Notes: generated by a model from the letters alone, not told the origin. Numbered from the stretch's first letter, positions 1 through 11,231 are shown. The stretch is DNA of 64,000 nucleotides from Primula veris (GCA_963682055.1 OY821745.1:9865501-9929500), one strand, 5' to 3'. Numbers and translations: made by a program.

Positions 1-196
1 AGATTAATAAACTTGATAATTATCCAAACCATTATTTATTTAACACATATGACACTAGGCCATATATATTCTAACATAAAACCCTCATAGTCATAGGCCA
101 TAACCAGTTTTTCTTTTCTGCTTGCTCCCTTCCTCATGCAATGATATTTCCTTGAAAGAAAAATTCTAGATGAATCATTTAGTGAAATGGTCGGAG
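1..196. other. intergenic, nothing recognised
   Basis: AT-rich spacer before the first MITE. No ORF of note, no RNA gene and no recognisable repeat was seen. Confidence 0.5.
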
Positions 197-571
197 GACC
201 GGTAATCGTTTCCTCAATATTCTCTATCCAATTTCGTATTCACTTATTTATTTTATCTAATAAAAGATTCTAAAAAACTTGAAAAAAATTGTAAAATTAG
301 TTACTATAAGACATGTATCAATACATTCCAATAATTAGTTTTAAAAAAAATTCACACACAATTTATTTTGGAATAAATATATAAATTAGTGTAAATTAAA
401 CATTAAATCTTAGAAAAATGATCTAAAATAAAGTGTTTTAAAATTTGAATACAATATAATATAAAAGCTTATAAATTTGCGTAATAAGTTGTGAAATTTT
501 AAAATTTGAGTGAAAATAAAGAATGTGGCACGAAAGAAATAGAGAATAGGGATAGAAGATATAGAGTATGA
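197..571 (-). mobile_element. GAGTC-type MITE, copy A
   Basis: A 375-bp non-autonomous element, related in reverse orientation to the copies at 38540-38909 and 45255-45636. The inner sequence is shared: a run like AAATTTTAAAATTTGAGTGAAAA near one end, and AATTATTTTTAAG/ATGTATCAAT-type blocks in the middle. The ends have degraded terminal inverted repeats (CCGGTAATC... and ...GATATAGAGTATGATC). A short direct repeat TCGGAG lies at both borders (191-196 and 572-577), probably what is left of the target duplication. No coding capacity. Confidence 0.55.
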
Positions 572-638
572 TCGGAGTTATTAAGTTAGCCATGTCACTA
601 TAAACTATAAATTTTAAGAAAAAATATTATCCACGACT

Positions 639-721
639 AAAACGGATTGGTTTTGCCTACCCTGAAAAATTAAAGTAAGCCTGTCTTGATTTTTTAGGGC
701 AGTAAAAACCAATCCGGTTTA
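639..721. repeat. imperfect palindrome (hairpin)
   Basis: The left arm AAACGGATTGGTTTTGCC and the right arm ending AAACCAATCCGGTTT pair over about 30 bp, with an AT-rich loop. This is likely a tiny foldback MITE. No function is implied. Confidence 0.55.
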
Positions 722-876
722 TATCAATTTATTATATTTCTCAGTTCATTAATAGGTGTTAGTTTTTTATTATGTGACACACCTAAAATAATAGTGTACT
801 AGATTAACTATAATGTTAATCGTTCGGTGTTCATTTCAAAATACACTATTATTTAGGGTGTGTCAACCAATAGTAT

Positions 877-1026
877 TTTTTTAGTTTTAGTTTTAAATTA
901 ATTTTATGGTATATATTTTTGTGTTCATTAACATAAGTTAGATTTTTAGTATTTTTTAGTTTTAATTTTGAATTAATTTTAGGGTATATATTTTTGGATT
1001 CATTAATATGTGTTAGATTTTTAATA
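877..1026. repeat. 75-bp tandem repeat, two copies
   Basis: Units 877-951 and 952-1026 both start TTTTTTAGTTTTA and end GTTAGATTTTTA. The period of 75 is divisible by three, so a spurious repetitive ORF appears on the minus strand here. It is not a gene. Confidence 0.8.
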
Positions 1027-1039
1027 TGTGACACAGTCT

Positions 1040-3012
1040 AAATAATAATGGACTAAATTCACGGCACGGTAGTGTCAATCGTTCGATATTGATTCCAAAA
1101 CATTAAAACAAAAATGTAACATACAAAATTACATATTTTTGCTGCCTGAAAAATTAAAGACAAACAGCCTTTTGAATTTTTCAAGGAAATAAAAATGGAT
1201 CCGTCAGGTATCGCCAAAAAAAAACTCCAATTCATAAATTTATTTAAAGTTGCATTTAGATGTTATATATAGATCAACTTGTACATTTTTTTTATAAAAA
1301 CGCTCCAAATTAAATTTTGATTGATGCAAATCTCTTACGGTTTCATGACGGGAACATAAATATGCGTCTTGTTTTTTTTCCGATATGTATAATGATATGT
1401 TTTAAAAATTATGGTAAAATTTAAAAATTCAAAACATGTCATTATATATCTCAACTCGAAAAAAAAAAAATATTTGTATTCACGTCGTGAAAGGATAAAC
1501 ATTTGCATTAATTAAATTTTATTTTGAAGCCGTATAACACTATTCAAGTTGATGTCTGTTCATATAAATTCTCCATTAAGTCCTGTTATCATCACTTTAT
1601 ATTCTTAAAGCTGGCTAGTGCGCCCTCTTATCATTACACAGCCCTTTTTTTCCGCAAGCTTTTTCGGAAAAAAAATAAAATAAAAAAATGCTCAAAAGAA
1701 AAGGTAACTTGGCAAATGATTCCTAACAAGGAAAAAGGTGGACAATTTTTTACTTTATATAAATATAAAACAAAAGAAACCAACTAAGAGCGTTCATTTT
1801 TATACAGAAGTGAAAAAATGCATGCCCATCAGTCTCTATACGGGGATATATAGCTTAAATATCTATAACAATTTATGAACTATAACTTATTTTTATTAAT
1901 TTTTATTTATCGCTCAAAACCACATGTTACAAGCTTTTTGGTCTCACAACCCAAAAACAAATTATCTAATTAAGTCTAGACTATTCCTCCCGCTTTCCTT
2001 CCATCTCTTCTCCATTACTTCCTCGGCAACATCACTGCCATCAATGGCATAGCTACAATTAGTATATGCAGGACTGAATTTTAAAATTTCATTATGTGGG
2101 GTGAAACAACTATTTTTATTTAAAAAAAATTGTTTTTTGCATCGTAAAAAATTATTTTTCGAAAATATGGGAGGCTGTACCCTTGCCATTAGGGTTCAAA
2201 GATGTGGAGGTCATTGTGGTGACACACACATATGGTTACTAGGTCGGTGATTGAGGAAGTAGTTTTTTGTGTGATTGTGTAGATTGAGACCTTGTGTGAT
2301 GGGAATAACTCCATAGGGATGGACATGAAAAAAGGAATATAATATCAAAAATATATCATTTATTTAATTGAATATATTCATAACTAATATAGACTAATGT
2401 GCACTTAGTGTTGAAATAGTTATATTTCTCTTCTACATTTACTATTGAGTCTGATTTATAAATGAGGCTTACACAGACATATGTGAGTGCTCTAAGTAAG
2501 ACAAGCTACTGATATATATATATATTATTACATGGTAAGAAAAAACAAAGAGAAAAAAATTGCTCAGCAATAAAGAAAACACATTTGGGTTCCTTCAATT
2601 ATGTGGTTAGAACAACCACATCACATTTCTTATAATATTTATCATATTTAAAGTGAATCTTTTATTTTTTTTAAGTATCCAATATACGTGCATACCATAT
2701 ATCAGTTTCTCTATCTTTATTTTAATACTAAAAATAAAGAAGAAAGATTAAGTAATAATAAAACTTTGGGAAAAAAGTTTGGTCACCTCTGATTCGAGCT
2801 GAATTGAAAATATAGATAGTCATCACTAGGTTAGAATAATATATATATAAGTAACTGATGTGGATGGCTTTTGTTATTTGATTAGTGTATAAGGTGAAGT
2901 GGTGTAGTGAATGCCCAAGCCATCTCCAACCGTACAATATTAAAATAATGCAAGTTTTTATTCTAAAATAGTATAATTTTCATATGAGGTTGGCTGAATA
3001 AACAGCAATTTA
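1040..3012. other. intergenic spacer
   Basis: AT-rich DNA without a recognisable gene. Short ORFs at 1524-1787 and 1962-2189 have no protein-like composition. At 2917-2992 a short stretch is bounded by inverted CTCCAACC / GGTTGG motifs, and CTCCAACC recurs just right of the large transposon (11370-11380). It may be a small MITE next to the insertion site. Confidence 0.4.
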
Positions 3013-3143
3013 TCTGTATAAACGCTGTAAACCGTAAATTTAATCTACGGTTTGTATTAATTTAATTCAAACCGTAGATTAAATCTACGGTTTACAGTGA
3101 ATCACTGTAAACCGTAGATTTAATTTACGGTCTGTGTAATTTC
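3013..3143 (+). repeat. left terminal inverted repeat, three palindromes
   Basis: Contains three tandem palindromic modules at about 3028-3052, 3069-3093 and 3108-3132. The middle one is a perfect 12-bp-arm palindrome, AAACCGTAGATT-A-AATCTACGGTTT. The third module and its flank (CACTGTAAACCGTAGATTT...GGTCTGTGT) match the right end in inverse orientation. Terminal repeats of Mutator elements usually serve as transposase binding sites and promoters. Confidence 0.75.
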
Positions 3144-3440
3144 TGCAGAAATTACACAGTCAGTCCCTGCTTTTCAGAATTACACAGTCAGTCCCTGTGC
3201 AAAAATTACACAGCAGGTCCCTGAAAAACAGAAACTTACATTTTTTTTTTAAAAAAACAATTTTTATACTACATTCTCTCTTTTTCTCTCAAAAACCCCC
3301 AATTTTCATCCAAAAAAATCACCCAAATCAATCAAACACATTAACTATTAAATTTCTTAACAAAAAACCCCAAATCATCAATCAAATTTATCCATAATTG
3401 AAGGGTATATCTTTTATTCTCTAATTTATTATTTATTTTG

Positions 3441-4035
3441 TGTAATTTCAATTTGTAAAATAGGAAAAAATATATAAAATATGCAAATTGATTATTCACT
3501 TAGCTATATATAATTGTTTGTTGTTTGTTTATATTAATTATAGAAATTATAATAATTGTTGATATTTGTCCCATTTTTGCATGATTTTTTTTTTTTTGTA
3601 ATTTCAATTTGTAAAATAGGAAAAAATATATAAAATATGCAAATGGATAATTCACTTAGCTATATATAATTTTTTGTTGTTTGTTTATAGAAATTATAAT
3701 AATTGTTGATATTTGTCCCATTTTTGCATGATTTTTTTTTTTTTGTAATTTCAATTTGTAAAATAGGAAAAAATATATAAAATATGCAAATGGATAATTC
3801 ACTTAGCTATATATAATTTTTTGTTGTTTGTTTATATTAATTATAATAATTGTTGATATTTGTCCCATTTTTGCATTATTTTTTTTTTATTTTAATTTCA
3901 ATTTGTAAAATAGGAAAAAATATATAAAATATGCAAATGGATAATTCACTTAGCTATATATAATTTTTTGTTGTTTGTTTATATTAATTATAATAATTGT
4001 TGATTTTTGTCCCATTTTTGCATTATTTTTTTTTT
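3441..4035. repeat. ~147-bp tandem repeat, four copies
   Basis: Copies start near 3441, 3597, 3744 and 3891 (spacing 156, 147, 147). Each contains AATTTGTAAAATAGG, CACTTAGCTATATATAA and TTGATATTTGTCCC. The copies are nearly identical, so the expansion is recent. The array lies between the left terminal repeat and the PMD start codon. Confidence 0.85.
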
Positions 4036-4077
4036 AATGTGTTTGGTTAATTTCAATTGTTGATAATTGTTGATAAT

Positions 4078-4520
4078 GTGTTTGGTTATGATTAAAAAAT
4101 TGAGTTATGATTGTTTGGTTTATGATTAAATGTGTGTTTGGTTATGATTAAAAAATTGAGTTATTATTGTTTGGTTTATGATTAAATGTGTGTTTGGTTA
4201 TGATTAAAAAATTGAGTTATTATTGTTTGGTTTATGATTAAATGTGTGTTTGGTTATGATTAAAAAATTGAGTTATTATTGTTTGGTTTATGATTAAATG
4301 TGTGTTTGGTTATGATTGTTTGGTTATCATTGTTTGGTTATCATTAATTGATTATAATTGAGTTATCATTGTTTGGTTATCATTAATTGGTTATCATTGA
4401 GTTATCATTGTTTGGTTATCATTAATTGGTTATTAATTGGTTATTTTATCATTGTTTGGTTATCATTAATTGGTTATTAATTGGTTATTTTATCATTGTT
4501 TGGTTATCATTAACCGAGTT
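4078..4520. repeat. 56-bp tandem repeat followed by a degenerate array
   Basis: Units starting GTGTTTGGTTATGATT occur at 4078, 4134, 4190 and 4246, with a partial unit at 4302. After that come shorter units of the type GGTTATCATTAATT up to the PMD gene. These open a reading frame upstream of the true PMD start (the frame runs from 4426), but the residues are repeat-encoded. Confidence 0.85.
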
Positions 4521-4542
4521 ATATTTGGTTATCACAGTTAGA

Positions 4543-6885
4543 ATGGCAGATCCAGGTCCACATATTAAAGGCAGGTTGGGTATTTTACGACAGACCGGTC
4601 ACATTTCTAATCAGATTTGGGATGCTGGAAGAGAAGCGGGTAGAGGAGATGCCAATAAGATTAGGGTTTATAATTATAGTTGGCAGATACCGACGCCTGA
4701 AAGGGTAGTTCAAAATATGATTAGGGCTGGTTTTTACGGTATTCACAGTATAGGTAATTATACCGTAGACCGAGGCTTGCTTACAGCCTTAGTTGATAGG
4801 TGGCGTGATGAGTCGCACACGTTCCATTTTGTCGGTGGAGAGTTGGGGATATCTTTACAGGATGTAGAGATTATGCTTGGTCTCAGGGTGGATGGTCTTG
4901 CTGTTACCCGGTCGGAGCGGAATGATAACAGGGCGAGCAGGTTAGATATGGTAGAGAGTTTGTTGGGTGTTAGACCGACTGACAATCAAGTGGATACAAA
5001 CTGTCTGACAGTTAGACTTGATTGGATGTTACACACGTTTGGTGAATTACCCGCCAAACCTAGTGAGGAGCGTTTGCTATATCAGTCTAGGGCTGCCATG
5101 TTGTTATTACTGGGGGCACATGTATTTTCAGATAAGAGCAGTGATCAGATTCCACTCTGGCCTCTGCCATTTCTGGAGGATTTTGACACGTATGCTGAGT
5201 ATAGTTGGGGATCAGCTCTTCTGGCCTGGTTAGAGGCTAATCTATGCAGGTTGGTACGTTGTAAGGCAAGCGGAGTAAGCGGGGCGGTGATGTTTCTGGA
5301 TATGTGGGCGATTACCAGACTACTGCCGGTTAGACCATGTGAAGAGCTGTCGGAAGATATCGAGCCACCTGAGGGCTGGCCTAGGTTCCCCCTCGGTTAC
5401 AGGTATGATATTATTTAGTTTTTGTCTTGGATTTGTGGTTTTTTTTTTTATTGTGTCATCTATCATTTACTTAGTTGCCGGTTATATTTATTGTTTATCG
5501 GGTTTTGTTTGTATATTACAGATGGAAGATTTGGAGGCAAACTAACCTTACGCCATATGTCTACGGACATAATGTGGTCCACATACGTGACCAGTTTGAC
5601 AATATGTCGCCTGAACAGGTAAATTTTAACTTTCGTATTATATGTAACTTACGTATTATATGTTGTATATGTTTGCATTGGTCTTATGTTCGCAGAATTT
5701 ATTACTAGTATTTTTAAACCCTTGTTTATATATTATAATTTTGCTGATTACAGATAGTATGACAACCTTACGAGAATCTCAATCAGTATCCGGAATACTG
5801 CACGCGGGGCCGTTATATGTGGCATTGTTCTGTGCCTCTCATTTGTAATGAGAAGGTTGAGTTCCACCCCGCGGACAGGTTCATGAGACAGTTCGGTTTT
5901 GTTCAGCGGGTCCCTACTTATATTTGGAAACCCAGAAAGGGTCACGGCAAGGATAGAAGATATGGGATTGGGCAAAAACACGACTGGCCTTTACTTTTTG
6001 AAGAGTTTATAACCGTGTGGAATGACCGCCACAACCGTCTTATTAACGGCGAATTTGGTACGGGGACGTCACCGGATTACATGAGATGGTATAGAGAGAG
6101 GACCCGCATCTTCATAAACCCACCTGAACTTGCCCCGCCATCTCACGGTTTCCGGGAGCATACGGGGTTGTTCAATAAAATGGTAACAACTAATTAAAGT
6201 TCATTAATATTTGATTGTTATTTTTCTGTTTGTATATTTCAATACTTATAAATCGTTTTTTATTGTTTTTTTTTTTCAGAAAGCGGTATTGCGCCGCAAT
6301 TTCAAATCGTTCAAACGGGCGAAAATGAAAACGGAAGTGGACTTACTACGAAAGGACTTCGCTGAAATGGGAATGAATCCGTATGGGTCAGCTGATGAAC
6401 AGTCGGATGAGGAGGATGACGATGACGACGACGACGACGATGGTGATGACGACCTACGTTACGACCCAACAACTTACACTAGGGCTTCAAGTTGTCGGCG
6501 TCCCCATGAAAGAGGCAGAGGGGAAGGCGAATCTAGTAGGGGTAGAAGATCGACTGGAGGTCGACCCCCGACTACAGATCAGGGTCCGGGTCCGAGTTCA
6601 AGCGGTCATGGTCGTCGTGCTTCTTTTGCTGGGTCAGAGTACGTTCAGGATGATGTTCCGTTCGATTATCATAGTCAGCATTCAACCGACAGTTGGAGTC
6701 GCGGATTAGCACTTACATCCCACGAGCGTGCTCCGTATCCAGAATCGCAGCATCGACAGAGACGACGTACGGAGCTAAACGAAATCGAAGAGTCTGCTGA
6801 GCCGTCATCGGATAGATTAACATCGGCGGGAAAGATGCTCCCTACGTCCAACTTTAAATCATTTAGTCGTTACAAAAATAAATAA
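4543..6885 (+). pseudogene. plant mobile domain (PMD, MAIN-like) gene with one in-frame stop
   Basis: Encodes a plant mobile domain protein (PF10536; MAIN/MAIL and transposon-borne relatives). Domain cues are HFVGGELGISLQDVEIMLGL in exon 1, then the QFDNMSPEQ and PLICNEKVEFHPADR blocks. Proposed exons: 4543-5402, 5522-5618, 5754-6182 and 6280-6885, with introns GT..AG and phases that join cleanly. I start at 4543 (MADPGP...), because codons further upstream come from the tandem repeat. Exon 4 encodes a low-complexity tail: an Asp/Glu run, then Arg/Ser/Gly-rich and hydrophilic. In exon 3 the frame reads I-V-stop-Q-P-Y, with TGA at 5760-5762 where relatives carry Trp. Without the stop the product would be about 663 aa; with it translation ends after 321. 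It sits in the same transposon as, and 1.1 kb upstream of, the transposase. In host plants PMD proteins act in silencing and development; the role of transposon copies is unknown. Confidence 0.8.
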
Positions 6886-7070
6886 ATGCACATATGTGTT
6901 TTTTGTAAATGTTTTTTGTATTTGATTTCTATGTTTGATTTGTAAGTTTTATTCTTAGCTGAGTTGGAATATTATAAATTCGTAAGTTTAATTTGAGTCG
7001 TATGTTTGATTTGTATGTTTCTAAAAAATATTCTGTATTTTAATTGATAGGACCAATATTGAGTTTTTAC

Positions 7071-7425
7071 AAACCCTAAACCCTAAATTACAAACCCTAA
7101 ACCATAAACCCTAAATTACAAACCATATACCCAAAACCCTAAACCTTATACCCTAAACCCTAAATTACAAACCCTATACCCAAAACCCTAAACCCTATAT
7201 CCTAAACCCTAAACCCTAAATTACAAACCCTAAACCTTAAACCCTAAATTACAAACCCTATACCCAAAATTATAAACCCTAAACCTTAAACCCTAAATTA
7301 CAAACCCTAAATTACAAACCCTAGACCCTAAATCCTAAACCCTTAAACCCTAAACCCTAAATTACAAATTACAAACCCTAAATTACAAACCCTAAACCCT
7401 AAATCCTAAACCCTAAACCCTAAAT
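7071..7425. repeat. degenerate telomere-like (CCCTAAA) array
   Basis: About 350 bp of ACCCTAAACCCTAAA interrupted by ATTACAA and TATACC variants. The heptamer is the Arabidopsis-type plant telomere unit. The array lies inside the transposon, 3' of the PMD gene and 5' of the transposase. It is too degenerate and too internal to be a chromosome end. Confidence 0.85.
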
Positions 7426-7443
7426 ATTCTGAAATATCCATAC

Positions 7444-7833
7444 AAACCGTACATTTAATGTACTGTTTGTACAGATTTCATACAAACCGTACATTAAATG
7501 TACGGTTTGCATGTATTCTGTGCAAACCGTAAAAGAAATGTACGGTTTGTACCCCTGATTTAAGCAGCGTCATTTTACGAATGTACTTTTTGCACTGAAT
7601 CACCGTTAATAACGTTAAAAAAAAAACTACAAACCGTAAAAATAATCTACGTTTTGTAGTGTAAATGACATTGGATACCATATCTATCAAAATAAATCCG
7701 ACAACACCTTATCACTTTTGAATTATTATGATTTGACAACCCTATCCGAAAATGACTACTCAATGCATTATTAAAGTTTGGAAATGACTACACCAAAAAA
7801 TTCACTACAAACCATAAAAGTAATCTACGGTTT
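7444..7833. promoter_or_regulatory. internal copies of the terminal palindrome, upstream of the transposase
   Basis: Five 25-bp palindromic modules lie at 7444-7468, 7484-7508, 7524-7548, about 7631-7655 and 7809-7833. The second is perfect: AAACCGTACATT-A-AATGTACGGTTT. They share the AAACCGTA...TACGGTTT frame with the terminal repeats but have ACATT instead of AGATT in the first three. The last lies 145 bp before the transposase ATG. They could be transposase-binding or regulatory sites; this is inferred from position and similarity only. Confidence 0.55.
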
Positions 7834-7977
7834 GTAGTGTAAATTAACACTATAAATATGACTCAATTTTTTGCCAATTCAAACAAACCATAAAATCAAA
7901 CACAAACACATTTCAGAAATCTCTAAAAAAATACTCATTTCTCCCCAATAAAATATATAAACAAACACTTTTCGAAA

Positions 7978-10128
7978 ATGAATTACAACTATGGTTATGA
8001 CAACAACCAATGGAATAACAACAATGCGAATTCATCCAGTGGCTCAAACCCTGAGCTAACTGATTATTCAGAGTACTTTGAAGTTGATGAATTGACTTGG
8101 GATACAAGGGATGAAATGATTGCTGATCTTGCTGATGTGGCTGGAAATTGGGGTTTCATCCTTACGATTCGTAGGTCTGGAGGGGGTGATGGGAGCAGAA
8201 CACCGTATGTTGATATTGTGTGTGATAAATCGGGGGTTTACGAAAAAAAGAAACCATCTTCCGTAAATTCAGGTACAAAGAAAAAAGATTGTCCATTTTT
8301 CATTAAAGGTTACGTAGTTAATGGTGAATGGATGTGTCACATAGAAAATGGACAACATAACCACCCACCTCCAACTTACCTCCAAGGGCAAGCACGACGT
8401 GCTCGTTTAACCCAAGATGAAAAAGAAATTGTTAAAACTTTAAGGCAAAGTAGTTTTAAAGTTGGTGCAATATTAGAGGCCATAAAAAATCAAAATCCTG
8501 ACAATGTATCAAACACTAAAACGATACATAATTTTTTGGCCGGACTGAAATTTAAAGAACGAGATGGTAGAAACCCGATACAGGAACTGTTTAATTTGTT
8601 GGATAGTCATCGCTACACATTCTACTATAATATGAACCCATCAACCCATTGCCTTGAGAACTTGTTTTTTGCACACCCCGATTCTATAAGGATGTTCAAA
8701 GCTTTTCCTGATGTCTTGTTAATGGATTGTACATATAGAACAAACCGTTTTAATATGTCATTTTTAGAAGTCGTAGGAATGACATCAACGAACCAAACAT
8801 ATTGTTTAGGTTTTGTTTTCATGAGTGACGAGACAAAGGAAAGTTATATATGGGCATTGGAAAAATTTAAAGTTACATTGGAGGGGTGTATACTACCTAG
8901 GGTGTTTGTAACCGACAGGGAAATGGCCTTATCAAATGCTTTATCCGTTGTTTTTCCCGATTCTCATCATATTTTGTGCACTTTTCATATTGCAAAAAAT
9001 GTTTTGAAAAACTGCCGTAAAAAGATCCCTGATGAGGAGTGGCAAACGTTTCTAGATGATTGGGGTTTATTGGTTGATTCTGAGTCGATAGAGGAGTACA
9101 ATCATAACCGAACTTATTTCAATTCCTCTTACAAATCGTACCCTGCTGTGATTAAGTATGTAGACAAGCTTTTAAATAATTATGCTGAAAATTTTGTTGC
9201 ATGCTATACCAACCATACAACACATCTAGGTAACAGAACTAGCAATCGAGCCGAACAACAACATGCTAAGCTGAAAAGATCCCTTTCCACAAATACTGGC
9301 ACGCTTGAAACTGTTTGGGTAGAGGTGAATAGAATTCTAGAAAAACAGTTTGAGGATATTAAGATGAAGTTGGATAAATGCAAGTCTTATTTTCCACATT
9401 CTGAACGAACACCTCTATTTATAAATCTTAGGTCGTATATCACACACTATGCCTTTGATTTATTATTTCAAGAACACAAAAAATGTAGTGCCCAGGCTGA
9501 TGAGAATTGTTCTTGCGGTTTCAAATTGTCTCACGGTTTACCTTGTCATCATATTATGAGTGAACATATTTTATTCGGGAAGGCTCTTCCTCTAGAATAT
9601 ATTCATCCATTTTGGAAAAAATTAGACGTAATTAATGATAATGGGAACACCGATGATTATGGGGTAGAGGGTGATCTAGAAGAGTTTAAAAGTGTTTATG
9701 CTAGCAAAACTAATGTTGAAAAATGGCGTATGAAAACACAACTCCGAGAGATAACCGTACCATCCAGAACATCCATCAGTGACCCCGAAGTGAGAGTAAA
9801 TAGGGGGAGACCTAGAAAAGGCGACAAATCTAGTAAGAGAGATAAGTCGGGATGGGAGTATGTAGAGGAACAGAGTGCTGGTGCTAGTAGGGACAAGGGC
9901 AAAGGCAAGGCGGATGAAACACCGGAGGTAAGGGTAAACCCAACTAGGAGGCCGCAAAACCAGAACCCTAAACCCACCCCCAATAGGCCAACCTTCCTGT
10001 ACAGTGACCAAATATGGGTCATGTTACATAGTTACATCGAAACGGTTTATGATGTGCGTGGGGATGGTAACTGTGAGTTCCGGGTAATTGCAAATGTTAC
10101 GGGTAAACAGCATGGGGAAGATGATTAG
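7978..10128 (+). CDS. Mutator-like transposase (FAR1 - MULE - SWIM, truncated OTU)
   Basis: Single-exon MULE transposase related to FAR1/FHY3, 716 aa to the first stop. Domains in order: FAR1-type DNA-binding region about 35-125, ending in the zinc-ligand-like CHIENGQHNHPPP; MULE transposase domain about 245-430 with the expected acidic triad D250 (LMDCTYR), D313 (VTDRE) and E426 (SNRAEQQH); and a SWIM zinc finger at 511-525 (C511-x-C513, C523, H525). Then a basic, low-complexity linker leads into an OTU cysteine-protease start with D696-G-N-C699. The frame stops at TAG (10126-10128) inside the OTU domain and continues in the same frame to 10575. The ATG at 7978 follows an AT-rich leader and starts an Asn/Tyr-rich N-terminus. 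The triad is intact, so the transposase part could still be active if the message is translated; the OTU part is cut off. Similar fusions are often misannotated as PKS-NRPS or FAR1-related proteins. Confidence 0.88.
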   Translation: MNYNYGYDNNQWNNNNANSSSGSNPELTDYSEYFEVDELTWDTRDEMIADLADVAGNWGFILTIRRSGGGDGSRTPYVDIVCDKSGVYEKKKPSSVNSGTKKKDCPFFIKGYVVNGEWMCHIENGQHNHPPPTYLQGQARRARLTQDEKEIVKTLRQSSFKVGAILEAIKNQNPDNVSNTKTIHNFLAGLKFKERDGRNPIQELFNLLDSHRYTFYYNMNPSTHCLENLFFAHPDSIRMFKAFPDVLLMDCTYRTNRFNMSFLEVVGMTSTNQTYCLGFVFMSDETKESYIWALEKFKVTLEGCILPRVFVTDREMALSNALSVVFPDSHHILCTFHIAKNVLKNCRKKIPDEEWQTFLDDWGLLVDSESIEEYNHNRTYFNSSYKSYPAVIKYVDKLLNNYAENFVACYTNHTTHLGNRTSNRAEQQHAKLKRSLSTNTGTLETVWVEVNRILEKQFEDIKMKLDKCKSYFPHSERTPLFINLRSYITHYAFDLLFQEHKKCSAQADENCSCGFKLSHGLPCHHIMSEHILFGKALPLEYIHPFWKKLDVINDNGNTDDYGVEGDLEEFKSVYASKTNVEKWRMKTQLREITVPSRTSISDPEVRVNRGRPRKGDKSSKRDKSGWEYVEEQSAGASRDKGKGKADETPEVRVNPTRRPQNQNPKPTPNRPTFLYSDQIWVMLHSYIETVYDVRGDGNCEFRVIANVTGKQHGEDD

Positions 10129-10575
10129 TACGCGGTAAGATGTGAGTTGTTTCAAGAGCTGCAGCAAATGAAAGGTGTTTATTATGAGCTGTTTGAGAAT
10201 ATTGACTTTGAAGCTTACCGGCATGATTATATTTTATCAAGTTTAAATTTTTATCATGCTACAAATCCCGCATCTTCTGACAAATGGATGAGATTTCCGT
10301 CTTATGAGTTTTTAATTGCTTCTCATTACAATATTCCAATTGTATTGTTGTCCTTATGGCAAAATAATAATGGAGGGGTAAACGTGTGGAACAGTACTTT
10401 TTTACCTCTTTATACTGGTCCGCCTCGGGGAACGACATATTACATCCCGACTGTAATGGTGTTCGTCAACAGTTGTCACTATGCTCAGGTTATTCCTAAA
10501 GAAGAAGGGATCTTCCCAATGCCAGGAATTATAGCACGGTGGGAACAAACACGCACTGAGGCAGCTGCGTCATAG
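10129..10575 (+). pseudogene. C-terminal part of the OTU domain, separated by a stop
   Basis: Same reading frame as the upstream transposase. Directly after the TAG come Y-A-V-R-C-E-L and then helix/strand segments typical of OTU proteases (FPSYEFLIASHYNIPIVLLS). The sequence ends with the likely catalytic His in NSCHYAQV (His codon 10477-10479). It supplies the His partner for the Cys at codon 699 upstream, so it is the severed half of one domain and not a separate gene. OTU domains cleave ubiquitin or ubiquitin-like conjugates; the role in a transposase fusion is not established. With the stop read as an amino acid, the whole protein would be 865 residues. Confidence 0.8.
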
Positions 10576-11231
10576 AAGGAACTTTTCCGACCAAATTTCA
10601 AGTTATATATGGCGCTGGAAAAACAATCGGGAAAGCAAAAAGCAAATGAAGAAGAAGCTATACACCTGAGTCCATAATCAGTTTTTTATTTTTAATTTTG
10701 TGTAAATTACTATTTTTTCCAAGTTGTTGTAAATTTATATGATGTAAACAAATGTTTAATAAATTTGTTTTATAAAATTTAGTTCATGTTTGCATATTGA
10801 GTTAATTTATTTTATGAAATTTATATAATTTATGATTGTTTCATTCAAGAAAATTGTCGATTGACACCAAATTGACGACTTAGTTAATGTTTCGTATTGC
10901 GTTATACAAGTGTTAAAAACAAACAAAAAAACTTCACAAAAATTGACGATTTAGTTAATCATTCAATAAATATCAACTTATACAATTGACAAAAATATAA
11001 CATGAACCAAAAACATAAAATTTATCAAATCAACTTTTTTTGTGTAAATTTGTGTAAATTTTGTGTTCATTTTTAGAGATTGTTAGAATATTGGTAATTT
11101 ATTTTATGTAAAATTTTAAAAATAAGGCATTTAGTTTTTTTATTAAAAAAATCATGTTTAATTTGAAAAAAAAATTCAGTATTTTAATTTTAATTATTAG
11201 AATTTTTATTTTTATTTTTAATTTCAAAAAA

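Noticed and set aside
3441..4520. CRISPR-like repeat array
   Set aside because: Direct tandem repeats with no unique spacers, in plant nuclear DNA.
4426..4542. Upstream in-frame ATG as start of the PMD gene
   Set aside because: The 39 codons are read from the tandem repeat (NWL/IIV-type repetition). The conserved-type protein start is at 4543.
7071..7425. Chromosome end or true telomere
   Set aside because: Units are degenerate and interrupted, and the array is flanked by transposon genes on both sides.
9676..10022. Minus-strand ORFs over the transposase linker
   Set aside because: These are shadows of the basic, low-complexity linker on the plus strand.
10147..10575. Independent small gene after the transposase
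   Set aside because: It continues the transposase frame and completes the OTU domain; no promoter or own start is evident.
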